Shown here one piece after another: positions 10,348 through 19,285 of a stretch of DNA of 64,000 bases. The stretch lies in NCBI GenBank assembly GCA_002007465.1, contig LNAC01000137.1, positions 1,559,011-1,623,010 of the forward strand, read 5' to 3'. How positions within the stretch are numbered: position 1 is the stretch's first letter; every line of letters starts with the position of its first letter. The notes under the pieces were generated by a model that saw only the letters and a list, made by a program, of their open reading frames with translations, made no database searches and was not told where the DNA came from. The position numbers and the translations under genes were made by a program. This DNA comes from Ailurus styani (Eukaryota; Chordata; Mammalia; Carnivora; Ailuridae).

Positions 10348-11400
10348 TACTCCTCCCCGGAGTGCACACAGCAGACTGTCACCGGCTTTCTTTCATTGTC
10401 TTGGATGGTTGCTACAGTTGTCTCGTTTACAGCAGTTGTGGACCCCCCAAAAGCAAGTTTCTAACCTCAGATTGGGGTTACAATGATTTTTCACTCACTA
10501 TTTCCTGGAAAATAGTCATCACTATTGTTTCAGTAAGACTTCTCCGCAAGCACATTAAAATCTTGCGACACTCTATGGGGATTCTTGCTAAAACATGATT
10601 TGTTAGCTTTTTCCATTAAACATAAATGGAAGGGCAAGAAAATGGGGAAGAGCCCTATATTCAGAAGTTGGGGGGCAGTATATAGAGCGACTGCTGTGTA
10701 TTTTAACTGCACATTTTTTAGGTCTGCCACTGTTGAATAGCTGGCAAGAGAAACGTCTGATGAAGCTACAGTGGTACCCTCCTATGTAGGCTTATTTCAG
10801 AGCACGTCTCATATCCCAGATTCTTCCTTCTTGACTTTATACTCTGAGCTGTCACTGTAAATGGTATATAAAACCTCTGTGCATTTTTCTGTACCGACCT
10901 GCTAATGTGCGCAACAAATCCGTATCTTTATGGGTTTTTCTTTTTTTTTGTTGTTTTTACAATAAGAAGCAATCAAGAAAGATAATGTGAAAAAGAAAGG
11001 AACTTTAGCGGTAGGGAAGAAATGAATGTCAGGCATTTGAAGAACTCTAGGAAAATGATAAACACTTTATTATACTTGAGAACATTTTCTTGACATGTAA
11101 ATGCGGTAGGTCTGAGCTTTGAAAAAGTGAACAGTAATGCAATCTGTTTCCTCGCTGATTGCCGACAGGAATGAGGCAGTGGTATCGTGGGGAGGCTGGC
11201 GTCGTGGAGCTCGGGAACCCACTGCCTCTGGTCCCGGGGAATCTGCGACCCTCGGACATGCCCTGGGGACTGCTACACCGGGGAGTTAGGACAAGGTGGT
11301 ATTCCGAGCCATTGGCTGAACTGGTAGAAACAACTCTTACAGGTTGAAATCTCACCTTATAAATAGTGAACAAAATAAAGGATCCCACTGAGGATTTTCT
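10348..11400 (+). other. RCN1: RCN1 3' UTR
   Basis: About 1.05 kb from the stop codon to the inferred cleavage site about 15-20 bases after AATAAA. It has two internal ATTAAA variants (10554-10559 and 10615-10620) that could give shorter transcripts, and a T-rich stretch around 10936-10960. No repeat is recognised. The minus-strand frame 11047-11445 is a shadow with no recognisable protein. Confidence 0.8.
11374..11379 (+). terminator. RCN1: RCN1 polyadenylation signal
   Basis: Canonical AATAAA, followed 23 bases later by a GT-rich downstream element (ctgtgtcctgtggtgtttg, 11402-11420). This is the only AATAAA with such an element in the first kilobase after the stop, so it is the likely main cleavage site. 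Confidence 0.8.
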
Positions 11401-12439
11401 ACTGTGTCCTGTGGTGTTTGACGTCACGTGTACTATTTGTGACATCCTTGTTCATACAGAATTTACAGTGGGATGGGATTACATTAAGATGATGAAGGCT
11501 CTGGCTTTTAATCTAACTACTAAAATATTGAGAATATGCTTACATTTACCTATTAACAAATGCATAACTTCCTTCTTTCTCTGCTAGTAAGGGCATCTGC
11601 GAGTTATTGTAACTCTAAGTCTCTCTGAGACAGGTTTCAAGGCCTACAAGGCTCTACAGGCTCTGGTCCCTTCCTGCATCACCATCTCGCTACCACTCTC
11701 CCCTCCACCTCCCATAGCCACTGACTTTCTGGTCCTCCAGCACAGCTGGAGTCTTTCCCAACTTGGGCCCTTCGCACTCGGCTGCCCCTGAGATTCAGAC
11801 ACGCATCTCCCACGTCCTCAGGGAACGCAGACGGTACCGCCACAGTGGGGCCTCCCACGTTCCCATCATTTATCATGGTCCCATTTGAGTCCCTGTTTAT
11901 ATTTAGTCTCATTTCCCTGTTCTAGTCTCTTCTTGGTACACATTCTATTTAAGCCATTGTTTCCTAGGGTTGATGTACAAATTACCTCGAAGAGGGAGGC
12001 TTACAACAACAGAAACTTAAGTCTTTCCCAGTTCTCCAGGCCAGAGTCTGAAACAAAGGTGTTGGCAGGGCCTCGCCCCCTCGGGGGCTCTAGGGAAGGA
12101 TCCTTCCTTGCTGCTTCCAGATTCTGGTGGCCCCAGGTGTTCATTGGCTATGGCTTATCACCCCACTCTCTGCCTCCATCTTTTGGCCTTTCTCTGTCTC
12201 CTGTGTGTGACTTACAAGAACACTTGTCATTGGATTTAGGGTCCACCTGGATAATCCAGGATGATACTATCTCATCTCAAGATCCTTACTTAAATCTGCA
12301 AAGACTATTTTTCCAAATAAGGTCACATTCACAGGTTCCAGAGGTGAGGTAGACCTGTCTTTGGGGGGGTGGGGGGGCACCTGCAGCCAACTGTACCGTT
12401 TGATGTGTTCTTGTTTGGATACTGTCCATCTTCCCCAAG

Positions 12440-12555
12440 ATGAAACATGAGAGCAGTGGTCTGGTCTGTCTTATCTACCGCCATTGTCCAGGACCTAGAG
12501 CAGGAGAGCCTACTCTGTAATAGGCGCTCCTTAATTACCTGCTGAATGGATGAGA
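12440..12555 (+). repeat. L2 LINE 3' end fragment
   Basis: Resembles the L2 3' end: 'ccattgtccaggacctagag' and 'taggcgctccttaattacct', then 'gctgaatggatgag'. Confidence 0.55.
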
Positions 12556-12639
12556 GGTTATTAGCTTTCATCAAAGAGAATGTTCTTGGGTGGGGGGAGA
12601 GTGTGTAAATAATTTAAAAATAGCTCATATGTGCTGAAT

Positions 12640-12740
12640 GAGAAGTAATTTGCCTGACTCCACAGTGATTAAATGGCAGGGCTGGAATCAAATCCAGGTG
12701 CTCCTGGCCCCAGATCTCCACCGGATAGCACTAAGCTTTA
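12640..12740 (-). repeat. MIR SINE, reverse
   Basis: 'aatggcagggctggaatcaa' with 'atccaggtgctcctggcccc' and 'agcactaagctttac' follow the reverse MIR head. Confidence 0.55.
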
Positions 12741-12999
12741 CTGCTCCAACCTTCAGAGCTGATACATGTCCGCTTTATTTCTTTGCTCACCCATGGTGTA
12801 TGATTATATGGTCAGGGAGTGAGACTAACTCCTCTTATCCAGAAAGAGGCTGACACTTCTTTTTTGGCAATGAAAACCTGCCTTTTGAAAAATGAGAAAA
12901 TAATACCTTGTAACCTAATTAGAAGCATAACACTTACAAAAGGTGCTAACATTTTTACCCCAAAAGGGAATGCTGGTTGATTTATTAAGTTATCCATAG

Positions 13000-13870
13000 T
13001 AAGATGTTAAATATATTTTGAGTACTAAATTTTCCCTTTCAAGTCAGTGCACATAAGAAGAGAACCCTCACAGAGACTAGTGCTTCTGGGGCTGAATTTA
13101 ACACTATTTAAAGAAAGAAAACCTTTGCTCGGGGACATAACTGTTAACATGGTGATTTGTAAAGCCTTAGATTTCTAATAGGGTCTGACTGTTTCAAGGA
13201 AAACATATTTTGTTCCTAGGTAACATTTCAAGTCGGATTATGGACAAATGCTACAAAATTGATCTGTAATGGGAAATACTGTAATGTCACAAAGCATTAT
13301 TTATATGCTTAATGTGACTGAAAGCATTAATTGCTAGGAGCCAAAATCTGTCCAAGCAAAACATGAACACATATTTTGTACCTCTTGTCTCTTACTATAG
13401 GTCTTCGAATGAATTCGAGTGTAACAAAAAATGTAGTTAGAAAATCAACACCTGAAGGTTTTCTTCACCTGCTTGGATTATTGTAGCTGTTTCTTGTTAG
13501 CAAAGGCATGAATCCTGTCTGCTCAGAGGTGCCCAGCAAACAAGAGCGCCGTGGCTACTTGTTAGCCGCCCAGCGAAAACATCTTGCAGAGTTAAGTGGT
13601 GGATGGCTGACTGGATGTTTCTAAAAGTCTTTCTAGATTGATTCTGCCACCTTTATAATAAAATCTGGCTTCCTCCCAAGTGTGTGCAACTAGGACTTGG
13701 CTCTCTCTGGAGTCTTAAAACAAGTTTATAATGCTAGAATTTCGCACTAAAAACCAATGAGCGCTGTAACGTTTGCTGCTTTGGCTCATGCTGAAGTATT
13801 AAAAACTTGGGCAGGGGAAAGACTGTGATTTCAGTACTTAAACTCCTGCGATTTACATGAACTTGGAGCT
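13000..13870. other. Candidate conserved non-coding element
   Basis: A stretch of about 870 bp without recognisable repeats. It is AT-rich with scattered homeodomain-type cores (gcattaattgctagg near 13324, ggattattgtag near 13475). It is long for repeat-free sequence in this window. Conservation is not tested. Confidence 0.3.
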
Positions 13871-14000
13871 CTTTGCACAGAATCCATCTGCACTCTCAAT
13901 TCGGGTCAGCTCCCCAGTCTGAGGCTGGCTCCATGTACCCTGAGTATGAGGTATCCCACCATCCCATATGTTTCCAGGACCCCTGTCATTTTTCTCATTT

Positions 14001-14013
14001 AAATAGAAAACAG
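14001..14013. repeat. 5' target-site duplication of CAN-SINE
   Basis: aaatagaaaacag; partner at 14229-14241 (aaataggaaacag, 12 of 13 match). Confidence 0.85.
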
Positions 14014-14228
14014 GGGTGCCTGGGTGGCTCAGTCGGTTAAGCGTCAGATTCTTGACTTCGGCTCAGGTCATGATCTTGGTGTAGTGGGATTGAGACCCGC
14101 GTAGGGCTCCACATCAACAGGGAGTCTGTTTGAGAATTCTCTCTCCCTCTTCCTCTGCCTCTGCCCCTTCCCTGACTCATGCTCTCTCTCTCTCAGGTAA
14201 ATATATAAATCTTTAAAAAATAAAAATA
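14014..14228 (+). mobile_element. CAN-SINE (tRNA-Lys-derived)
   Basis: Starts gggtgcctgggtggctcag, has the pol III B-box-like 'ggattgagaccc' area, a CT-rich body and an A-rich tail. Flanked by a 13-bp TSD. The left part (gcgtcagattcttgacttcg) is an older subtype than the copies at 39.4 or 62.4 kb. Confidence 0.92.
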
Positions 14229-14247
14229 AAATAGGAAACAGTGTGCA

Positions 14248-14622
14248 GCTGTTTGCAACGACATGGATGGAACTGGAGGGTATTATGCTGAGCGAAATAA
14301 GTCAATCAGAGAAAGACAATTATCATATGATCTCTCTGATATGAGGAACTTGAGGGGCAGGGTGGGGGGTCGTGGGGGGTAGGGAGGGAAAAATAATGAA
14401 ACAAGATGGGATGGGGAAGGAGACAAACCATAAGAGACTTCTAATCTCATAAAACAAACTGAGGGTTACTGGGGGGTGGGAGGGTAGGGATAGGGTGGAT
14501 GGGTTATGGACATTGGGGAGGGTTTGTGCTTTGGTGAATGCTGTGAAAGATGTAAGCCTGATGATTCACAGACCTGTACCCCTTGGGCAAAGAATAAAAA
14601 TAAAATTAAAAAAAAAAAAAGA
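14248..14622 (+). mobile_element. L1 3' end, 5'-truncated
   Basis: Carnivore L1 3' end: 'acatggatggaactggaggg', 'cgaaataagtcaatcagaga', the G-rich 3' UTR tract, 'gattcacagacctgtacccc', then an A tail. Flanked by a 12-bp TSD aaacagtgtgca at 14236-14247 and 14623-14634. It is about 375 bp of a roughly 6-kb element and cannot move itself. Confidence 0.92.
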
Positions 14623-15019
14623 AAACAGTGTGCATCTTGCCACTGAGGCATAGGAAAGAAAATGAACATAAGGCTTGGTAACTTTCCTGTCTCGAAGGTG
14701 CTTGTGTAGTGGAAGCACACAGCATTTCTTTTCTCTTACACTCATAGCCACGTACCAGCCACTAAGCAAGTTCTTACACACATTTCTCCTGGAACGCTCA
14801 TGACATCCTGTGAGCCTGGTACTCACAGGAAAGAGGGATAAGCTGTGCTGTGCTGTGGGAACAAACAACCCTACCATCTCAGTGGTCTAAAGAGTCTGCT
14901 CTAGGCTAATTGTCCAGGCAGCTGTGGTGTGGGGGCTGAGGGGAATGATAGTCAAACACAGGCAAGCCAGTGTGGTCACTCCTGACAGTGCCCCATGTCA
15001 AAGAGTGTTCTCCTGGTTA

Positions 15020-15095
15020 GGAATGGCAGGGCCAGGATACAAATCCCTGTGTCTCCGATGGGGGATCCCATCCTCTTAATCACCCCACTATGTTG
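15020..15095 (-). repeat. MIR SINE fragment, reverse
   Basis: 'aatggcagggccaggataca' and 'cttaatcaccccactatgtt' match the reverse MIR head. Confidence 0.55.
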
Positions 15096-15204
15096 CCCCC
15101 AATTAAAGATCCTCTTGGTGAATCCACCGCTAATATTCCTACCATTTTAAAAACCTGGTGGCCATTCATGGTGTCATTTGAAAATTCAGGACCACTGAGG
15201 TAAG

Positions 15205-15345
15205 ATGTAGAGCTGGTGGCATGGAAAGACAAGTCCAGAGGCCTGGCTGGATTGAATTCCAGCTCTGCTACAAAGGAGTTCTGTGATCTCAGCAGGTCAC
15301 CTTCCTCCTGAAAGGCCTGCTCTGACGTGGGTAATAAGAATATTA

Positions 15346-15385
<40 letters not shown>

Positions 15386-15430
15386 ATTAATGTTATACCC
15401 AGCTCTCAGAGTAGTCACAAAGATGCATGA
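15205..15430 (+). repeat. MIR SINE with internal ATT expansion
   Basis: 'agaggcctggctggattgaa', 'tccagctctgctacaaagga' and 'gtgatctcagcaggtcacct' are MIR core. An (ATT)n run replaces the usual 'ataataatacc' segment. Confidence 0.65.
15340..15385. repeat. (ATT)n microsatellite
   Basis: Uninterrupted ATT units over roughly 40 bases within the MIR. Confidence 0.9.
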
Positions 15431-15849
15431 GGTAAGGCACACAAGAACCACGAGGACTGAAAAGTGACACACACAGAAAAGGAGATTTTCCTTTCTGAGC
15501 AGGTCCCATGGCTGCAGTCAGACAGGCCAGGCCTACAGACACCAGGCGGCTAGTTCGCAGTCTCTCCTTGTGTCAAGTGTTCCCAAAACCTCGAGATGGA
15601 TCTAGTACTGGAGGAAACTGACTGGATGAAACGACAAAGGACTTGCACTCGGCACTGTTTTTATCACCGTGACAGCATTCCAAAGCTCTGTGCAAGTGAG
15701 CGATTCAGAACTCACTTTAAGAGCAGATCAAAAGAGCCTCTGCACTGTCAAAAAAACACCCAGGGACCCGACTGAAAGAGGTCACTCTGGGTCTTGTTTT
15801 CAGAGGAGGAAACTGTTCCTCCGGACTGAGGCAGAGGTTATAGAACTCC

Positions 15850-15990
15850 TTCCCCTACTCCAGCCGTTCACTCAACCACCTCCTTGGAAAAATGGCGACA
15901 GTAATCCGTACCTTCCAGAAGAGGCAGAGGGATTGATCAAGCAACGCCCGTACAGCACTTGGGGAAGCCAGCGCTCGGCAAACGGCAACC
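15850..15990 (+). repeat. MIR SINE fragment
   Basis: 'caaccacctccttggaaaaa' then 'tggcgacagtaatccgtacc' and 'cgcccgtacagcacttgggg' resemble the MIR 3' half. Confidence 0.5.
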
Positions 15991-16200
15991 ATTTTCATTA
16001 GTCTGCCGGACAGGGGCCTCCCACGGCTCAGGGCAGACGGTGGATGATTCGTGCTTACTTCTGGGCCTCCACCCAGGGCAGGAGTGAGCGAGCGAGGGCG
16101 TGGATCAGAAAATTGTCGGAGGCTTATTTGTTGTTTAAAGACATGAAAGAAAGGTGGGTTTTTTGTTGTTTTGTTTAGTTTTGGTTTTTTAAATTCATAT

Positions 16201-16413
16201 CTTTTTAAATTTTTATTTTATTTTTTAAAAAGATTTTTTATTTATTTATTTGACAGAGAGAGACACAGTGAGAGAGGGAACACAAGCAAGGGGAGTGAGA
16301 GAAGCAGGCTTCCCGCAGAGCACGGAGCCTGTTGGGGGGCTCCATCCCAGGACCCTGGGATCATGACCTGAGTAGAAGGCAGACGCCTAATGACTAAGCC
16401 ACCCAGGCACCCC
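16201..16413 (-). mobile_element. CAN-SINE, reverse
   Basis: Reads tail first (T-rich, 'agattttttatttatttatt', 'gacagagagagacacagtga'), then 'ccaggaccctgggatcatga' and 'gccacccaggcacccc'. A short TSD (tcatat) is possible at 16195-16200 and 16414-16419. Confidence 0.9.
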
Positions 16414-16772
16414 TCATATTAAAAAAAAAAAAAAATAGAGGTCACGCGGTTATTACCGAGTCCTCTCCGATCCGTGATCCCAAACCAGGAAAGTGTGTGG
16501 CTGGGCTGTGAAGACGTTAGCCATCAAGGTGCATGTGGAGAGCACTCCCGGGGGACCGAGGGCCAGACGGACTTGCCGGCTGGATGATTCCAGGCCAATT
16601 GCTTCTACTCTACAAACCTCCTTTTCCTCTTCTGAAAAAGGCAGAAGGAGTTGGACCTGCCCTACTGGGGGAGGGCTCAGGGAGATGCTGTGTAAAGCTC
16701 TCTGCCCCTGGCCTGACCTCTTTGGTAGAGCCAGAAGACTGTCCTAAAAGCTTTTAACTGACAGTCATTTTA

Positions 16773-16967
16773 TTTATTTATTTATTTATTTTTAAAGATT
16801 TTATTTATTTATTTGACACACACAGAGAGATTACAAGTAGGCAGAGAGAGAGGGAAGCAGGCTCCCTGCGGAGCAGAGAGCCCGATGCGGGCCTCGATCC
16901 CAGGACCCTGAGATCATGACCTGAGCCGAAGGCAGAGGCTTTAACCCACTGAGCCACCCAGGCGCCC
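16773..16967 (-). mobile_element. CAN-SINE, reverse, with 15-bp TSD
   Basis: Near-consensus reverse copy (gagatcatgacctgagccga, gagccacccaggcgcc). Perfect TSD ctgacagtcatttta at 16758-16772 and 16968-16982, which indicates a fairly recent insertion. Confidence 0.95.
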
Positions 16968-17038
16968 CTGACAGTCATTTTAAGGGTTAAAAGATATGCC
17001 ACTGAATCTAAAGAAATCGTTTAAAAAATTATTTGAAT

Positions 17039-17044
17039 TTTATT
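17039..17044 (-). terminator. Possible polyadenylation signal of the thioesterase-like exon
   Basis: AATAAA on the minus strand, about 33 bases after the TGA at 17077-17079. It fits either a terminal exon or a retrocopy 3' end. No long A tail follows. Confidence 0.45.
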
Positions 17045-17076
17045 TTCTGACAGGCGAAATGCCACATACAGATGAT

Positions 17077-17461
17077 TCACATGGCAGCTGGGCTCATTAG
17101 CCTCCGAAGGCCCTTCCTGAAGTCTTCTGGAAGGTCCACTGGCTTGCTGGTGGCTGGATTCACAAAGACATGGACTGAAGACCCGGTGGTACAGGCTGAA
17201 GAGTCAAAATGGGCCAGCTTGGGGTCGCCAAAGAAAAAGCCATCCCTGAGGTCGCAGTGATTTACAGAAGGCAGCCCGTTGGTGGCCTTGGGTGGGAACA
17301 GAGCCAGGCGGTAATGCACACTGGAGTGACCCACTTTCTCTACAGCCAAAGCAGCCACTGGGACCTGAGGAAAGCCGATGGGTGTGTGGAAGGTACACTG
17401 ATTGGTCACCATGAACCCCACCATGGGGGACGTCAGCAAGCCGGTTCTCAGGCCGCAGTAT
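17077..17461 (-). CDS. C-terminal exon of a hotdog-fold thioesterase-like protein (possible THEM7 orthologue)
   Basis: Minus-strand open frame: one base of a split codon, about 127 residues, and TGA at 17077-17079. It starts YCGLRTGLLTSP and ends GLRRLMSPAAM. The stretch FHTPIGFPQVPVAALAVEKV followed by GHSSVHYRLALF matches the central helix/strand region of 4HBT-type hotdog acyl-CoA thioesterases. A second block, DGFFFGDPKLAHFDSSACTT then GSSVHVFVNP, follows. On the minus strand 'ttcaaccttctag' immediately precedes it and would be an acceptor. Sequence beyond about 17490 is MIR-like, not coding. No N-terminal exon (the catalytic Asp region) was found in the window. I recall a thioesterase pseudogene THEM7P in human 11p13, which fits the location. 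It could instead be an old truncated retrocopy, but the absence of any stop or frameshift argues for a real exon. Confidence 0.55.
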
Positions 17462-17527
17462 CTAGAAGGTTGAATCACAATGCTTATTCCAGGCCCTATG
17501 ACCCATCCCAGCCCAAGGATGTGTGTT

Positions 17528-17760
17528 CCAGAGTAAAGGGCTCTAGCCTCAAAGGGCCACCACTCACTAGTGAGTTACCAGGGCAAGTCAGCTCACCTCC
17601 CTGGACCTCAATTTACACAACAATAGAGTATTCATAACTGTAATCCCTACCCCATGGGCTAGCAATGAGAATCAGTGGTACACATCACTTAACACACTAC
17701 CGTGTGCTACATGAACAGTTCTGGACATAGTAAGTGCTCATTAAACACGGGCTATTACTA
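17528..17760 (+). repeat. MIR SINE
   Basis: 'tgagttaccagggcaagtca', 'cctccctggacctcaattta' and 'gacatagtaagtgctcatta' give a nearly full MIR. It overlaps the region just upstream of the minus-strand thioesterase exon. Confidence 0.7.
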
Positions 17761-18269
17761 GCATCATCATTTCCATCTTATCCTCGCTTCTTATTGTGAA
17801 GAGCCAGGAACTTTTGTGTTAAATTGAGAGTGAAAACTTGCTTCTTATATAGACAGTTACCTTGTCTTTCATCCTGCTATTAGATTATAATCTCTTTAAA
17901 GGACAGTGGCTGTGTCTTGTTTATTTTTTAAGTTGGGTGACTAGAAATGAGGTTGCACTTGAGATAAATTTGGAGGTTGAAGAGGATCAGAAATAAAAGC
18001 ATAAGGCCGAATCACAGTCTAGCCCCCAACCACCACCAAAGAGGCCCACTTACGACCTAAACATTTTTGCCGCACTGTCTTATTGTCTTCTTTTCTTGAG
18101 AAAATTAACACTGAATGTGAGAATTCACTGTAACAGAACAATGAGGGGGGGTATAAAGACTTGACTACGAAGTCCTCCACTGAGTCACTGTCCACGGAAA
18201 CAAGCTACCAGCCCCCACCCAGGGAGGGCACGGTGAGTACCCGTTGCCAGCCGCCCTGGGCACCTGTTG

Positions 18270-18570
18270 ATGTTGCCCGTGGTGACATTAGATAACATTC
18301 ACTTGCTGACATGGAAAGCTGTTCAGTGAGAAAGATCAGATCATAGAACGGTATGTACTATTTGATCTCATTTGTCGTATAAGACCTAATGGCTGACATA
18401 CTTATTGCCTAGAAAAAACTTTGAAAGGAAAGACTCCAAAAATGTTTCCAGTAGCCATCTAGCAGGGGAGTTTCTGGCTAACTTTTTCCTTCTTTTGGCT
18501 TGTATGAATTTTCCAGAATGAACATGATTTGCCTTTGAAATAAGAAAAAAAAGTTATTAAAAATGTCTGA
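18270..18570 (+). mobile_element. Old L1-like 3' end
   Basis: 'gttcagtgagaaagatcaga' and 'tgaattttccagaatgaaca' followed by an A-rich end resemble an old L1M 3' terminus. Family and borders are uncertain. Confidence 0.45.
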
Positions 18571-19009
18571 ATATGAATTTTATTTTTTTAAAAAGCACTG
18601 GAGTGATAAGCAGCCTGGAAAAGTAAAATTCCTTCTGCCCAGCAGGATCCCACCCCTGGCTACTCTCGCTGAGGGCAGGAATTTCCCAGTGATACCGGGG
18701 AGGGAGAAGGGAAACAGGAAAAGAAAAGCCTTGCCCTCCGGCGTGACTCCAAGATCCTGTGAGAATCTAATTCTTGTGTCTTCGTTCCCATGCTTCTTTG
18801 TTGCTATTGCTTTCCTAGTTCTCTGCCACCATTTTTTCATTCTTTTAGGACACTGACAGTAAAGAAATAGTGCCTCTTCCCGTGGGGAGAGCAGTATTTC
18901 ATGAGCTCCCTGTGTCTCCGAGCCCAGCCACCAAACCTTTAAATAACTGAAATGCAGCAGTACTTTGAAGCAGTGTCTGCTATCGGCACCTGGTCGCCAG
19001 GGCTGAGCT

Positions 19010-19136
19010 CCGTGCTTTACATTTTCTATTCCGTCTTCCAAACAACCCTGCAAGGCAGGTCCGATTATCCCCATTTTACAGGAAAGAAAGTCGAGTGGAG
19101 AGACTGAATAAATCTCCCAAGGCCTGTGCACAGTAA
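19010..19136 (-). repeat. MIR SINE, reverse, truncated by CAN-SINE
   Basis: 'gattatccccattttacagg' and 'ctcccaaggcctgtgcacag' fit reverse MIR. The CAN-SINE begins where the MIR should continue. Confidence 0.55.
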
Positions 19137-19285
19137 GATCTCAGGGTCCTGGGATCGAGCCCCTTGTCAGGCTCTCTGCTCGGTGGGGAGCCTGCTTCCC
19201 CCTCTCCATGTGCCTTCCTCTCTGCCTGCTTGTGATCTCTCTCTCTGTCAAATAAATAAATAAAATCTTTAAAAAAAATGCTTTA
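19137..19285 (+). mobile_element. CAN-SINE, 5'-truncated
   Basis: Begins inside the element at 'gatctcagggtcctgggatc', lacking the tRNA-derived A-box half. It continues to 'gtgatctctctctctgtcaa' and an A tail. Loss of the 5' part is uncommon for SINEs and is noted in the findings. Confidence 0.9.

Larger units (their letters stand above)
1..11400 (+). other. RCN1: RCN1 gene, 3' part (intron 1 to 3' UTR)
   Basis: Five exons read in order give a continuous reticulocalbin-1 frame ending in HDEL. RCN1 is a CREC-family, six-EF-hand, low-affinity Ca2+-binding protein of the ER lumen in the secretory pathway. By family knowledge the full human protein is 331 residues, so this window encodes about residues 86-331. 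The signal peptide and N-terminal exon 1 lie upstream of position 1. Introns 2 to 5 are 1107, 1678, 2720 and 843 bp. All five visible acceptors end in AG and all four donors begin GT (GTAAG, GTAAG, GTAAG, GTAGT). No frameshift or internal stop is seen, so the gene looks functional. Confidence 0.97.
11421..13000. other. Intergenic sequence downstream of RCN1, old repeats
   Basis: Unique sequence to about 11950, then an old dispersed repeat at about 11955-12350 (family not named), an L2 fragment at about 12440-12555 and a reverse MIR at about 12640-12740. The 155-codon frame at 11885-12352 lies over the repeat and is not a gene. Confidence 0.6.
14635..16200. other. Intergenic, old repeats and a TTA microsatellite
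   Basis: Contains an old dispersed repeat at about 14845-14960, a reverse MIR at about 15020-15095, a MIR at 15205-15430 holding an (ATT)n run at about 15340-15385, and another MIR at 15850-15990. No gene is seen; the Asn-rich minus frame at 15080-15472 comes from the ATT repeat. Confidence 0.6.

Noticed and set aside
11885..12352. 155-codon plus-strand frame
   Set aside because: Lies on an ancient dispersed repeat.
14014..14090. tRNA gene signals
   Set aside because: A- and B-box-like sequences are those of the tRNA-Lys-derived SINE head, repeated about 20 times in the window. No clover-leaf tRNA gene was found.
15080..15472. Asn-rich frame
   Set aside because: The Asn run is the reverse of an (ATT)n microsatellite within a MIR.
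17077..17461. Processed pseudogene as sole explanation for the thioesterase frame
   Set aside because: Not excluded, but ranked lower: no A tail after AATAAA, no frame damage, and an acceptor-like AG at the upstream edge.
18241..18300. Possible upstream exon of the thioesterase-like gene (minus strand, donor-like AG/GTGCCC)
   Set aside because: Translation (VTTGNINR) does not fit the expected hotdog N-terminal region, and the acceptor side is not convincing.
18580..19131. 183-codon minus-strand frame
   Set aside because: Spans a reverse MIR and unique sequence, with no domain or splice support.
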